Below, one piece after another: positions 17,615 through 26,498 of a DNA stretch of 64,000 bases; within the stretch, counting starts at the first letter, position 1, and each line of letters opens with the position of its first letter. The stretch is from Nitrosomonadales bacterium (GTDB lineage Bacteria; Pseudomonadota; Gammaproteobacteria; Burkholderiales; Gallionellaceae): contig JAHFQZ010000005.1 of the NCBI GenBank assembly GCA_023259055.1, forward strand, positions 1-64,000. Reading direction: 5' to 3'. The translations under genes and the position numbers were made by a program. The notes beneath the pieces are model-generated. The model was not told the DNA's origin and did not search any database. It saw only the letters and a list, made by a program, of their open reading frames with translations.

Positions 17615-18888
17615 GTATGGGCGCTTCAATTATCAAACGTCGTCCTGCGCAACGGGTGCTGGTCGGCAGGGTGATGCTGGGCGGCGGTGCGCCGATTGTG
17701 GTGCAATCCATGACTAATACCGATACTGCCGATGTCGAAGCGACTACGCGGCAGGTACATGAATTGGCCGAGGCTGGTTCGGAACTGGTGCGTATTACCG
17801 TCAACACTCCCGAGGCAGCCGCTGCTGTGCCGCGTATCCGGGAACGGCTGGACAGCATGGGATGCGACGTACCGCTGATAGGCGATTTTCATTACAACGG
17901 GCATCGCTTGCTCACCGAGTTCCCCGATTGCGCGAAAGCGTTGGCGAAATACCGCATCAATCCCGGCAACGTCGGGCGCAACCGGCAGTCCGAAAAACTG
18001 TTGGCCGGGCACCCGGAAGACGATCCTTTCTCTATCATGATTGCCGCCGCCATCCGCTACGACAAATCGGTGCGCATCGGCGTGAACTGGGGGAGCCTCG
18101 ACCAGAGTCTGGTGGTGCGCATGATGGACGAGAATTCGCGGCAGGCTGAACCAAAAGATGTGCGCGAAGTGACCCGCGCCGCGCTGATTGCTTCCGCGCT
18201 GCAAAGCGCGCAGCGCGCCGAGCAGCTTGGCCTGGCGCATAACCGTATTGTGCTGTCCTGCAAGGTCAGCGAGGTGCAGGATTTGATTGCAGTGTATCGC
18301 ACGTTGGCGATGCAATGCGACTATGCGCTGCATCTCGGCCTGACCGAAGCAGGCATGGGCTCCAAGGGTATCGTGGCTTCCACTGCGGCGCTTGCAGTAT
18401 TGTTGCAGGAAGGCATCGGCGATACGATTCGCATATCTTTGACGCCTGAACCGGGCGGGTCGCGCACCCAGGAAGTGGTGGTGGCTCAGGAGATTTTGCA
18501 AACCATGGGCTTGCGCGCGTTCGCGCCGATGGTGGTCGCCTGCCCGGGTTGCGGACGTACCACCAGCATCCTTTTTCAGGAATTGGCGCAAAGCATCCAG
18601 GCGCACCTTCGCAGCCAGATGCCGGTGTGGCGCGAGCGGTATGACGGCGTGGAAGAAATGACCGTGGCGGTGATGGGTTGTGTGGTGAATGGTCCGGGTG
18701 AGAGCAAGCTGACGAATATCGGCATCAGCCTGCCGGGTACCGGCGAGAGTCCTGCCGCGCCGGTATATATCGATGGCGAGAAGGTAGTAACATTGCGCGG
18801 CGACAATATCGCTACGGAATTTACCCGCATTGTGGACGAGTATGTGGCTCGCAAGTATGTAAGGCGCAATGAGAGCGAGAAAGTTTAA
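17611..18888 (+). CDS. ispG: 4-hydroxy-3-methylbut-2-enyl diphosphate synthase
   Basis: A 425-residue enzyme of the MEP isoprenoid pathway. Betaproteobacterial-type IspG features are visible: [20 protein letters not shown] near the N terminus, and the [4Fe-4S] ligands in CPGCGRTTS and the later [10 protein letters not shown]. It converts MEcPP to HMBPP. A GTG at 17611 overlaps the rodZ stop, and an ATG lies six bases downstream. The coding sequence ends just before a palindromic repeat. Confidence 0.97.
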   Translation: MSMGASIIKRRPAQRVLVGRVMLGGGAPIVVQSMTNTDTADVEATTRQVHELAEAGSELVRITVNTPEAAAAVPRIRERLDSMGCDVPLIGDFHYNGHRLLTEFPDCAKALAKYRINPGNVGRNRQSEKLLAGHPEDDPFSIMIAAAIRYDKSVRIGVNWGSLDQSLVVRMMDENSRQAEPKDVREVTRAALIASALQSAQRAEQLGLAHNRIVLSCKVSEVQDLIAVYRTLAMQCDYALHLGLTEAGMGSKGIVASTAALAVLLQEGIGDTIRISLTPEPGGSRTQEVVVAQEILQTMGLRAFAPMVVACPGCGRTTSILFQELAQSIQAHLRSQMPVWRERYDGVEEMTVAVMGCVVNGPGESKLTNIGISLPGTGESPAAPVYIDGEKVVTLRGDNIATEFTRIVDEYVARKYVRRNESEKV

Positions 18889-18900
18889 AAAAGATTTTTT

Positions 18901-18978
18901 GTCCACGAAAGACACGAAAAGCACGAAAAATCCAGAACGCGATTGCTTGATTTCGTGTGTTTCGTGCCTTTCGTGGAC
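18901..18978. repeat. Intergenic palindromic element between ispG and hisS
   Basis: GTCCACGAAAGACACGAAAA with following GCACGAAA at 18901-18928 is the inverted complement of TTTCGTGTGTTTCGTGCC with following TTTCGTGGAC at 18951-18978. The two arms are about 28 bp with few mismatches and flank a 22-bp centre. It fills nearly the whole ispG-hisS gap. The motif resembles dispersed CACGAAA repeats seen in many environmental proteobacteria. Confidence 0.85.
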
Positions 18979-18998
18979 AGTTACTGTTTTCAGATTGA

Positions 18999-20273
18999 AT
19001 GATGACTGACAGCAATACACTACAAGCCGTGCGCGGCATGAACGACATCCTGCCGGACGAGGCGGAGCTATGGCTATGGTTCGAGGAGGAGGTGCGCGAC
19101 TGGCTGCACGGCTATGGCTACCGCAACATCCGCATGCCGCTGGTCGAACCGACTGCGTTGTTCAAGCGCGCTATCGGCGAAGTGACAGACATCGTCGAGA
19201 AGGAAATGTACAGTTTCGAGGACGCGCTGAACGGCGACCATCTTACGCTGCGCCCGGAAGGCACGGCTTCCTGCGTACGCGCGGTGCTGCAGCACAATCT
19301 GCTGTATAACGCTCCGCAGCGCCTTTATTACAGCGGGCCGATGTTCCGCCATGAGCGCCCGCAGAAGGGGCGTTACCGGCAGTTTCACCAGGTTGGCGTG
19401 GAAGCATTGGGCTTTGCCGGGCCGGACATTGATGTTGAACAGATTTTGATGTGTTCCCGGCTATGGCGCAGACTCGGACTGCGCGATGTCGCGCTGCAAC
19501 TGAACACGCTGGGCGATTCGGTATCGAGGCATCGGCACCGCGTGAAGCTGATTGCCTATTTTGAACAGTGCCGGGATATGCTGGATGCCGATGCCATGCG
19601 TCGCCTGTACACTAACCCGCTGCGCATCCTGGATAGCAAAAATCCGGCAATGCAGGAATTGATCGCAACCGCACCCAGGCTTGCGGATGAGCTGGAAGAA
19701 GATGCTCTCAGGCATTTTGATGAAGTGCAGGAGATGCTCAGGCAACACGATGTGGCGTTCGAAATCAACCCGCATCTGGTACGCGGGCTGGACTATTACA
19801 ACCGCACCGTGTTCGAATGGGTGACAACGAGCCTTGGCGCGCAGGGTACGATCTGTGCAGGTGGGCGCTATGACGGCCTGGTCGAACAGGTCGGCGGAAA
19901 ACCGACACCCGCAACAGGTTTTGCGATGGGCGTAGAGCGGTTGCTGGCGTTGTTGCATGACGAAGGTATGGTACTGTCCAAACCGGAAGTGCACGTGTAC
20001 GTTGTGCATCAGGGAGAACTGGCCAGCCGGTTGGCCAGCCAGGTGGCGGAGCTGTTGCGCGACGACAAGCTGCGCGTGCTGTTGCATTGCGGCGGCGGGA
20101 GTTTCAAATCGCAAATGAAGAAAGCAGACGCCAGCGGTGCAGCGGTGGCGGTGGTGATCGGTGACGATGAAGTGCAGGCGAATGAAGTCAGTGTTAAGCC
20201 GATGCAGGGCGGTGATCAGGTGCGTGTGGGCGTGCAAGCCCTTGTCGCAACAATTAATAAACTTATCAAGTAG
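18999..20273 (+). CDS. hisS: Histidyl-tRNA synthetase
   Basis: A 424-residue class II synthetase. Motif 1 ([13 protein letters not shown]), motif 2 ([23 protein letters not shown]), the histidine-specific [15 protein letters not shown] and CAGGRYDGL, and motif 3 ([10 protein letters not shown]) are all present, followed by the anticodon-binding domain. It charges tRNA-His. Tandem ATGs open the frame. Confidence 0.98.
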   Translation: MMTDSNTLQAVRGMNDILPDEAELWLWFEEEVRDWLHGYGYRNIRMPLVEPTALFKRAIGEVTDIVEKEMYSFEDALNGDHLTLRPEGTASCVRAVLQHNLLYNAPQRLYYSGPMFRHERPQKGRYRQFHQVGVEALGFAGPDIDVEQILMCSRLWRRLGLRDVALQLNTLGDSVSRHRHRVKLIAYFEQCRDMLDADAMRRLYTNPLRILDSKNPAMQELIATAPRLADELEEDALRHFDEVQEMLRQHDVAFEINPHLVRGLDYYNRTVFEWVTTSLGAQGTICAGGRYDGLVEQVGGKPTPATGFAMGVERLLALLHDEGMVLSKPEVHVYVVHQGELASRLASQVAELLRDDKLRVLLHCGGGSFKSQMKKADASGAAVAVVIGDDEVQANEVSVKPMQGGDQVRVGVQALVATINKLIK

Positions 20274-20282
20274 GAGTGGAAG

Positions 20283-20921
20283 ATGGCAGCATTGGATTTG
20301 CATGAACAGGAACAATTCGAAGCCCTTAAAGCGTGGTGGCACGAAAATAGCAACCAGTTAATCGGTGCATTGTTGATTGTCGTCGTTGCATTTGGCGGCT
20401 GGCGCGGATGGCAGTATTACCAGCATCAGCAGGCCAACGAAGCCGCGACTTTGTACCAGCAATTCATGAATCAAATTGAGAGCAACGATATCAAGCGTGT
20501 AAACGACGCTGCTGCTGCGGTGATGGACAAGTTTGCATCCACTGCCTACGCCCCTCGTGCTGCATTATTGGCGGCGCAATTGAACGAGCATCTGAAAGAT
20601 GTGGGGCGTGCCAAGACGCAATTGCAATGGGTAATCGATCACGCCAAAGAAGCCGGTTTGAAAGATGTGGCACGTCTGCGTATGGCCGCGATTCAGCTGG
20701 ATGAAAAAAATTATGACAGTGCGCTAACCCTGCTGGAAGCGGCTCATCCGTCTTCATTTGACGGTTTGTATGCAGACTTGAAAGGTGACGTTTTGAACGC
20801 GCAGGGCAAAACGGATGAGGCAAGGAGTGCATACAAGATTGCTCAGGAAAAGACAGATTCCAAGAGCACGTATCGCAATTTGATACAGATGAAGCTGGAT
20901 GCATTGGGCGCGGCTAAATGA
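20283..20921 (+). CDS. yfgM: YfgM-family ancillary translocon protein
   Basis: A 212-residue bitopic inner-membrane protein. A short cytoplasmic N terminus is followed by a membrane segment (NQLIGALLIVVVAFGGWRGW, ~24-43) and a periplasmic TPR-like domain (AALLAAQLNEHLKDVGRAKTQL). In E. coli YfgM associates with PpiD and SecYEG. GGAGTGGAAG precedes the ATG. The start is 9 bp after hisS and the end overlaps bamB by 4 bp. Confidence 0.93.
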   Translation: MAALDLHEQEQFEALKAWWHENSNQLIGALLIVVVAFGGWRGWQYYQHQQANEAATLYQQFMNQIESNDIKRVNDAAAAVMDKFASTAYAPRAALLAAQLNEHLKDVGRAKTQLQWVIDHAKEAGLKDVARLRMAAIQLDEKNYDSALTLLEAAHPSSFDGLYADLKGDVLNAQGKTDEARSAYKIAQEKTDSKSTYRNLIQMKLDALGAAK

Positions 20922-22129
20922 AATTGGTGTGTCTATTCCTTCAACCTTTCAAGATGGCGAAAAAACTTTGCCTGGGATCGGCTCTTCGACGTGGCTCAGG
21001 ACAGGCATTGTTGATGGCATCCCTCGTTTTAAGCGGCTGTTCTTCCGATAAGCCGGCAGGCTGGGTCGGTATGAAGGACGAACCTGCCGAGTTGACTGAG
21101 TTCACAGCGACGGCCAAATTCAAGATGCGTTGGTTTGGCTATATCGGAGATTCGGGCGAAAATTTGCTGCAACCCACACTGACTAAAGATGCGGTTTATA
21201 GCGTGTCCGGCAAGGGGAGTTTGAGACGTCTGGATATTGCGACCGGCAGGCAGCGGTGGCACATTGAAAGTGGCTATAAAATTAGCGGTGGAGTGGGTAG
21301 CGGTGAAGGTCTGGTGCTTATCGGAAGCAACAAGGGTGATGTGCTGGCATATGATGAAAACGGCAAGCTTCGTTGGATGAGCAAGGTATCAAGCGAGGTA
21401 TTGAGCGTGCCACAAGTTGCGGATGGCGTGGTGATGGTGCGCAGCGGTGATGGACGTATCGCAGGATTGGATGCGGCAGACGGCAAGCGCATTTGGGTGT
21501 ACGAGCGCAGCACACCGGCTTTGGTGGTGCGCAGTCATGCCGGAGTCACGATCCAGCGCGGCGTGGCATTTGCCGGATTTGCCGGCGGTAAATTGGTTGC
21601 GATCAACATCAAAAATGGCGAAGTGTTATGGGAAACATCGGTATCACAACCGCGCGGCAATACGGAATTGGAGCGCATCAGTGACATTACCAGCAACCCG
21701 GTAGTTGATGATGAACAAGTCTGTGCTATTGCCTTTCAGGGGCGCGTGGCGTGTTATGACATAGCGCACGGCAGTCCGTTGTGGAATCGCGAGATCTCCA
21801 GCGACAAAGGAATGGTGCTGTTGCGCAAATTTCTTTACCTTAGCGACGCGAAGGGTTCGGTAATTGTATTGGATAAGACCAATGGCAGCGCGATGTGGAA
21901 AAACGATCAGTTGTTCATGCGTGACATTACTGCGCCTTTCGTTGTTATGGATTTTGTCGTGGTTGGCGATAAAGAAGGGTATCTGCATGGATTAAGCCGC
22001 GAAGACGGAAGCTATGCTGCGCGAATCAAGCTGGACGGCGGCGCAATAAATGCGTCACCAATCCAACTTGATGACGGACTGCTGGTGCAAACCCAGAGCG
22101 GTAGTCTGTATTCATTGTCCATACACTAA
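20918..22129 (+). CDS. bamB: Outer membrane assembly lipoprotein BamB
   Basis: A 403-residue PQQ-type beta-propeller lipoprotein of the BAM complex. The lipobox is LSGC at residues ~38-41. Repeating propeller blades are visible (LYSVSGKGSLRRLDIATGRQ-like units, WETSVSQPRGNTELERISD, GDKEGYLHGLSREDG). The N terminus is unusually long for a signal peptide: before the hydrophobic core (ALLMASLVLSGC) lies LGSALRRGSGQ, encoded by a dispersed repeat at 20982-21005. A shorter start inside this segment is possible (MAKKLCLGSAL, third in-frame Met region). It overlaps yfgM in an ATGA arrangement. Confidence 0.94.
   Translation: MKLVCLFLQPFKMAKKLCLGSALRRGSGQALLMASLVLSGCSSDKPAGWVGMKDEPAELTEFTATAKFKMRWFGYIGDSGENLLQPTLTKDAVYSVSGKGSLRRLDIATGRQRWHIESGYKISGGVGSGEGLVLIGSNKGDVLAYDENGKLRWMSKVSSEVLSVPQVADGVVMVRSGDGRIAGLDAADGKRIWVYERSTPALVVRSHAGVTIQRGVAFAGFAGGKLVAINIKNGEVLWETSVSQPRGNTELERISDITSNPVVDDEQVCAIAFQGRVACYDIAHGSPLWNREISSDKGMVLLRKFLYLSDAKGSVIVLDKTNGSAMWKNDQLFMRDITAPFVVMDFVVVGDKEGYLHGLSREDGSYAARIKLDGGAINASPIQLDDGLLVQTQSGSLYSLSIH
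20982..21005 (+). repeat. Dispersed TTCGAC/CTCAGGACAGGC element within the bamB signal region
   Basis: CTCTTCGACGTGGCTCAGGA then CAGGC is a variant of the TTCGAC-n-CTCAG-type dispersed repeat also seen at 5837-5880 and, inverted and decayed, at 58501-58540. It lies in frame between the bamB start and the hydrophobic core of the signal peptide. Confidence 0.55.
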
Positions 22130-22141
22130 ATAGCCTTTGTG

Positions 22142-23542
22142 ATGTTACCCACAATAGTTTTAGTTGGCCGTCCGAACGTGGGCAAGTCCACCTTGTTCAA
22201 CCGTCTCACGCGCAGCCGTGACGCACTGGTCGCCGATTTGCCTGGGCTCACACGCGACCGCCATTACGGACGCGGCAGGGTAGGGGATAGACCCTATCTG
22301 GTGGTAGACACCGGCGGGTTGGAACCCGTTGCCAAAGAAGGCATCATGTTCGAGATGGCCAAGCAAAGCCGTCAGGCGGTGGATGAAGCAGATATGGTGC
22401 TATTCCTGGTCGATGGCCGCGCTGGGTGTACGCCGCAGGATGCCATCATCGCCGAGCAGTTGCGCAAAACCGGTAAGCCGATTTTGCTGCTGGTCAACAA
22501 GGCCGAGGGGATGGCGCGTGCCAAAGTGACCGCAGAATTTTTCGAGCTTGGCCTGGGCGAACCGCTGCCGATTTCTTCTGCGCATGGCGACAACGTGAAC
22601 GAAGTAGTCGAGATCGCGCTGGAAAATTTTCCGCTTGAAGCCGAAGAAGAAACCACAGAAGAAAAACCCCCGAAGCTGGCCATTGTTGGACGCCCGAATG
22701 TCGGCAAATCCACACTGGTGAACGCCATTCTCGGCGAACAGCGCGTGATCGCGTTCGACCAGCCGGGCACCACGCGCGATTCCATCTACATCGACTTCGA
22801 GCGCGACGGCAAGCAATACACCATCATTGACACCGCCGGGGTGCGCCGTCGCGGCAAGGTCGAAGAGGCGGTAGAAAAATTCTCCGTGATCAAAACCATG
22901 CAGGCGATCGAGGACGCCAACGTAGTAGTACTGGTGGTGGATGCCCGCGATCAGATTACGGAACAGGATGCGCATGTCGCAGACTACGTGCTGCAAGCGG
23001 GTCGCGCGCTGGTGCTGGCCGTCAATAAGTGGGATGGGCTGGACGAGCACCATCGCGATACGGTCAAGCGCGATATCGAGCGCAAACTGCATTTCCTGAG
23101 CTTCGCCAAACTGCATTACATTTCTGCGCTGAATGGCAGCGGAGTGGACAAGGTGCTGAAGTCGGTGGATGAAGCCTACGCTGCGGCGATGGCCAAACTG
23201 TCCACGCCGAAACTCACCCGCGCCCTGATAGGCGCACTGGAGAAGCAGGCGCCGCCAAAAAGCGGGCGCTTCACCCCCAAGATGCGCTACGCCCATCAGG
23301 GCGGCAGCAACCCGCCGCTGATCGTGATCCACGGCAGCGGACTCGACGACGTGTCTGCCAGCTACACGCGCTATCTGGAGCGCACCTTCTGCGAGATATT
23401 CAAACTCAAGGGTACGCCGCTCAGGATCCAATACAACTCCACAAAGAATCCGTTCGAGGGGTCAAAGCCCAAGCCTCTAACCGAGGGCGAACAACGCAGG
23501 GCACACCGCGCGCGCATCCGGGGCCGCAAGTTGTATGGTTGA
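22142..23542 (+). CDS. der: Double-Era-like GTPase Der (EngA)
   Basis: A 466-residue ribosome-assembly GTPase with two G domains. Both P-loops read GRPNVGKS (residues 9-16 and ~183-190). Switch motifs ([16 protein letters not shown]) and NKxD motifs (NKAEG in the first, NKWDG in the second) are present, and the C-terminal KH-like domain ends in [11 protein letters not shown]. It acts in 50S subunit maturation. A GTG one codon upstream (22139) is possible. In many betaproteobacteria hfq follows directly; here a 7.8-kb block intervenes. Confidence 0.97.
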   Translation: MLPTIVLVGRPNVGKSTLFNRLTRSRDALVADLPGLTRDRHYGRGRVGDRPYLVVDTGGLEPVAKEGIMFEMAKQSRQAVDEADMVLFLVDGRAGCTPQDAIIAEQLRKTGKPILLLVNKAEGMARAKVTAEFFELGLGEPLPISSAHGDNVNEVVEIALENFPLEAEEETTEEKPPKLAIVGRPNVGKSTLVNAILGEQRVIAFDQPGTTRDSIYIDFERDGKQYTIIDTAGVRRRGKVEEAVEKFSVIKTMQAIEDANVVVLVVDARDQITEQDAHVADYVLQAGRALVLAVNKWDGLDEHHRDTVKRDIERKLHFLSFAKLHYISALNGSGVDKVLKSVDEAYAAAMAKLSTPKLTRALIGALEKQAPPKSGRFTPKMRYAHQGGSNPPLIVIHGSGLDDVSASYTRYLERTFCEIFKLKGTPLRIQYNSTKNPFEGSKPKPLTEGEQRRAHRARIRGRKLYG

Positions 23543-23590
23543 TTTGGTCGTGCGTTAACGACATAAACAGGATTCTGCTCAGAGGTGGTG

Positions 23591-24796
23591 ATGCAACAAT
23601 CGCATAGCATCATTGGATTAGCAGCTCCGTCGCTTGAGGCACGGCACCAGCCATCTGGATTGAATTCCCGCTTCAATGGCAGCCAGTTGGCGTTTACTGA
23701 TTATGTCGCCGTTAGCCGGGACATGCTGAGCAAAGCGCATTCCGTACTGGGCGCTGCCAATCTGGGAAATATCGTCGACGGCAACGCGCCGTTCGAACTG
23801 AAGCCGCCAGCCGGTTTCCCGTCTGGCAAGAATAAAACCTATCGGCGCGGCGTGCTGCTCACGCATGGCCTGAGCGACTCCCCCTATTTCATGCGTTATC
23901 TGGCAGCGTTCTTTCAGCAGAACGGTTTTCGAGTCATGGCAATTCTGTTGCCGGGACATGGGACCCAACCCGGGGATTTGCTCGGCATAAACTGGCAGGA
24001 ATGGGCCAAAGCAGTGGCCTATGGCGCCGACAGGCTGGCTGAAGAGGCAGATGAAATCTATCTGGCAGGCTATTCCGCCGGGGCCGCGCTGAGCGTTTAT
24101 CAGAGCATACGCGATGAACGGGTGCGCGGGCTGTTCCTGTTTTCCCCCGCCTTCAAGGTGTCACCGCGCGCGGCGTATGCAAACGTGCACAAGCTGTATA
24201 GCTGGCTGATCCCGTCGGCAAAATGGGTGGACATCAAGCCCGACCGGGACATTTACAAGTATGAGTCCTTCCCGAAAAACGCCGCCGCGCAGATGTATGC
24301 GCTGGACAAGGAACTCGGCGCCCGGTTGCAGGTGCATCAGATAAGCATCCCGGTATTCGCCGCAGCCAGCGAAGACGATGTGACCGTCAATTCTTCTGCA
24401 GCTATCGAATTCATCGCGCGTACGCGCAACCCATCCAGCAAGCTGGTGCTTTACACCACTGATCCGGCAAAACATTTGCCGGGCATTCCGGCAGAAAAAA
24501 TTGAACTGGTGAACAGTGTTGTGCCCGAGCAGCACATCATAAGTTCCGCGCACACCTCCATCGTGCTGCCCGGCAACGATACGCACTATGGCGTATCGGG
24601 AGAATATTCCAACTGCGTGCATTATTACCTGGAGGAGATGGAAAAATATTCCGCATGCATGTCGCACCCCGGCCAGATACTGCAAGGCGAGATCACCGAA
24701 GAAAACCTCAAAGCAGGGCTTCTGCGCCGCTTGATGTACAACCCGAATTTTGCCGCGCTCGAAATTTCCATGCGGCAGTTTATTGATAAGCTGTAA
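23591..24796 (+). CDS. Alpha/beta hydrolase, carboxylesterase/lysophospholipase-like
   Basis: A 401-residue protein. An unrecognised N-terminal region is followed by an alpha/beta hydrolase fold: GVLLTHGLSDSPYFMR (oxyanion-hole HG), LLPGHGTQPGD, and the nucleophile elbow GYSAG with Ser162. Asp in ASEDDVTV and His in GNDTHYGV are candidates for the triad. No signal peptide or membrane segment is evident. AGAGGTGG just upstream favours ATG 23591 over the GTG at 23585. It begins the accessory block between der and hfq; the substrate is unknown. Confidence 0.75.
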   Translation: MQQSHSIIGLAAPSLEARHQPSGLNSRFNGSQLAFTDYVAVSRDMLSKAHSVLGAANLGNIVDGNAPFELKPPAGFPSGKNKTYRRGVLLTHGLSDSPYFMRYLAAFFQQNGFRVMAILLPGHGTQPGDLLGINWQEWAKAVAYGADRLAEEADEIYLAGYSAGAALSVYQSIRDERVRGLFLFSPAFKVSPRAAYANVHKLYSWLIPSAKWVDIKPDRDIYKYESFPKNAAAQMYALDKELGARLQVHQISIPVFAAASEDDVTVNSSAAIEFIARTRNPSSKLVLYTTDPAKHLPGIPAEKIELVNSVVPEQHIISSAHTSIVLPGNDTHYGVSGEYSNCVHYYLEEMEKYSACMSHPGQILQGEITEENLKAGLLRRLMYNPNFAALEISMRQFIDKL

Positions 24797-24885
24797 TGGT
24801 TGTGAATGGATCTGTCATTGCCTGTCAGATCATCGGTGTATTAAAACGGCATGCCATCACAGGGCAGGGAGGCTGACAACGACAT

Positions 24886-25503
24886 ATGTACTACGGAGAG
24901 AAGTTCAATGCCTTAACCCATCTCACCGGGGCCGTACTGGCGCTCATTGGCACCATCGTGCTGATCGTGCTGGCAACGCTGGACGGCGATCTGTGGAAGG
25001 TGGCGAGCGTCTCGATTTACGGCGTGACGCTGGTGATGCTTTACAGTATCTCAGCGCTCTACCACAGCCTGCGCGGGCGCGCCAAGAATATCCTGCGTGA
25101 GCTGGATCACCACAGCATCTATTTGCTCATCGCCGGCAGCTACACCCCGTTCTGCCTGGTTACGTTGCGCGGCCCCTGGGGCTGGTCGCTGTTCGGCGTG
25201 GTGTGGGGACTCGCAGCGCTCGGCAGCCTGCAGGAACTGAAGTTCAGGAGCGGGGCGCGAATATCGTCATTGGTCATCTATGTCATGATGGGCTGGGTGG
25301 CTCTGGCGGCCATGTTTCAGCTTCTGCACGCGCTGGGGCCGTCCGGGTTTGCCTGGCTCGTGGCTGGCGGACTCTTTTATACGATTGGCATCGTCTTCTT
25401 CGTGATCGACACTCGCCTCACTCACGCGCACGGCATCTGGCACCTGTTCGTGCTCGCCGGCAGCGCATCCCATTATGTTGCGATCCTTCGCTATGTGCTG
25501 TAA
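24886..25503 (+). CDS. Hemolysin III/PAQR-family membrane protein
   Basis: A 205-residue protein with seven hydrophobic segments. The family's conserved residues are visible: EKFNALTHLTGAVLA at the N terminus, SALYHS after the third segment, LDHHSIYLLIAGSYTPF, and the C-terminal HGIWHLFVLAGSASHY, whose histidines bind zinc in PAQR proteins. Despite the historical name, the role of bacterial members is unsettled, with hydrolase or membrane-homeostasis functions proposed. It stands as a separate unit after the hydrolase gene. Confidence 0.9.
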   Translation: MYYGEKFNALTHLTGAVLALIGTIVLIVLATLDGDLWKVASVSIYGVTLVMLYSISALYHSLRGRAKNILRELDHHSIYLLIAGSYTPFCLVTLRGPWGWSLFGVVWGLAALGSLQELKFRSGARISSLVIYVMMGWVALAAMFQLLHALGPSGFAWLVAGGLFYTIGIVFFVIDTRLTHAHGIWHLFVLAGSASHYVAILRYVL

Positions 25504-25712
25504 GCGAATCCATTTCACCGCTATTTGCACGATGGGGTATATGCGTATGACTGGGCTTGTGCGAAGGATAGTGTGGTGCTGGAATATGACTGATATCGTC
25601 CGCGTGGGCACAAGAACGTGCACACCCTACTTGGCTGACCGTAAAATATCGAAACTGAAGTTGGGTCAGAAACGATCTGTCAGATCGAGCCTGGATTAAT
25701 ATAAAATCTATT

Positions 25713-26498
25713 ATGAAGAAAACCCTGATCTTCGCCCATCGCGGCGCCAATAAAGAGGCGGCGGAAAACACCCGTAGCGCTTTCGATAAGGCGCTGCAAT
25801 ATCCGATCGACGGCATCGAAACCGACGTGCAACTCAGCCGCGATGAAGTTGCCGTGCTCTGGCATGACCGGTTTCTCAGCAAGCTCGGCTTTCCTCTCAA
25901 GCGAATCGATGATTTCGATTATGCCCAGTTGCAGGCGATGAATTTTGCCGCGCATTTTTCTTCGGAAGCAAGTCCGGAAGGCATCATGTCTTTGCAGGCG
26001 TTTCTTGATGCTTACCGCCGGCGTTGCCGCCTGCTGCTTGAAATCAAAAACCGCGATTGGGAGCCGCCTTCCCGCCATGAAATAAAGGTTCGGCAAACTC
26101 TGGCGATGATTGGAGCGCGGACATCTTGTCCGCAAACGAGCGGGCAGGATGCCCGCGCGCCCGAAAATGATGCAATCATGGTTTCCTCGTTCAATCTCGA
26201 CAGCTTGGTCTATGCGCATCAGTACGCGCCGCAGTTCCCGCTGGTATACAACTTCGAACCCGAGCAGAAGCTGGACGATGCTCGGCGTGTTCTAACCGAA
26301 CAATCTTTCCTGTACGGGCTGTGCCTGCCGATAGAGTCCCTTGATGAGGCGATGGTCAGGCTGTTGCGTAACCATAATAAATCTATTGCGGTTTACACCT
26401 GCAACAGCGATAAAGAAATAAGCAAGGCGCTGCAATTGGGCGTGGATATTCTCATCAGCGATGTCCCGCAAAAAGCTTTGCAGATGAGGGACAAATGA
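25713..26498 (+). CDS. Glycerophosphodiester phosphodiesterase
   Basis: A 261-residue cytoplasmic GDPD of TIM-barrel type. FAHRGANKEAAENT holds the HRG and EN motifs, IETDVQLSRDEVAVLWHD carries the metal-binding Glu/Asp and catalytic His, and LLEIKNR the later Glu-x-Lys. It hydrolyses glycerophosphodiesters to glycerol-3-phosphate plus an alcohol, feeding the adjacent glpD-type gene, which overlaps by 4 bp. Residues ~133-150 (GARTSCPQTSGQDARAPE) are encoded by a palindromic repeat and appear inserted before the MVSSFNLDSL strand. Confidence 0.9.
   Translation: MKKTLIFAHRGANKEAAENTRSAFDKALQYPIDGIETDVQLSRDEVAVLWHDRFLSKLGFPLKRIDDFDYAQLQAMNFAAHFSSEASPEGIMSLQAFLDAYRRRCRLLLEIKNRDWEPPSRHEIKVRQTLAMIGARTSCPQTSGQDARAPENDAIMVSSFNLDSLVYAHQYAPQFPLVYNFEPEQKLDDARRVLTEQSFLYGLCLPIESLDEAMVRLLRNHNKSIAVYTCNSDKEISKALQLGVDILISDVPQKALQMRDK
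26112..26162 (+). repeat. Palindromic GGAGCGCGG...CCGCGC element inserted in frame in the GDPD gene
   Basis: GGAGCGCGGACATCTTGTCC then GCAAACGAGCGGGCAGGATG then CCCGCGCGCCC forms two stem-loops (GCGGACA/TGTCCGC and GCGGGCA/TGCCCGC). This layout is typical of a dispersed element normally found between genes. Here the frame stays open through it. Confidence 0.75.

Noticed and set aside
17626-19020. 464-codon minus-strand frame antisense to ispG
   Set aside because: Shadow of ispG; His/Arg-rich composition and no domains.
22400-23431. 343-codon minus-strand frame antisense to der
   Set aside because: Shadow of the two G domains; no recognisable motif.
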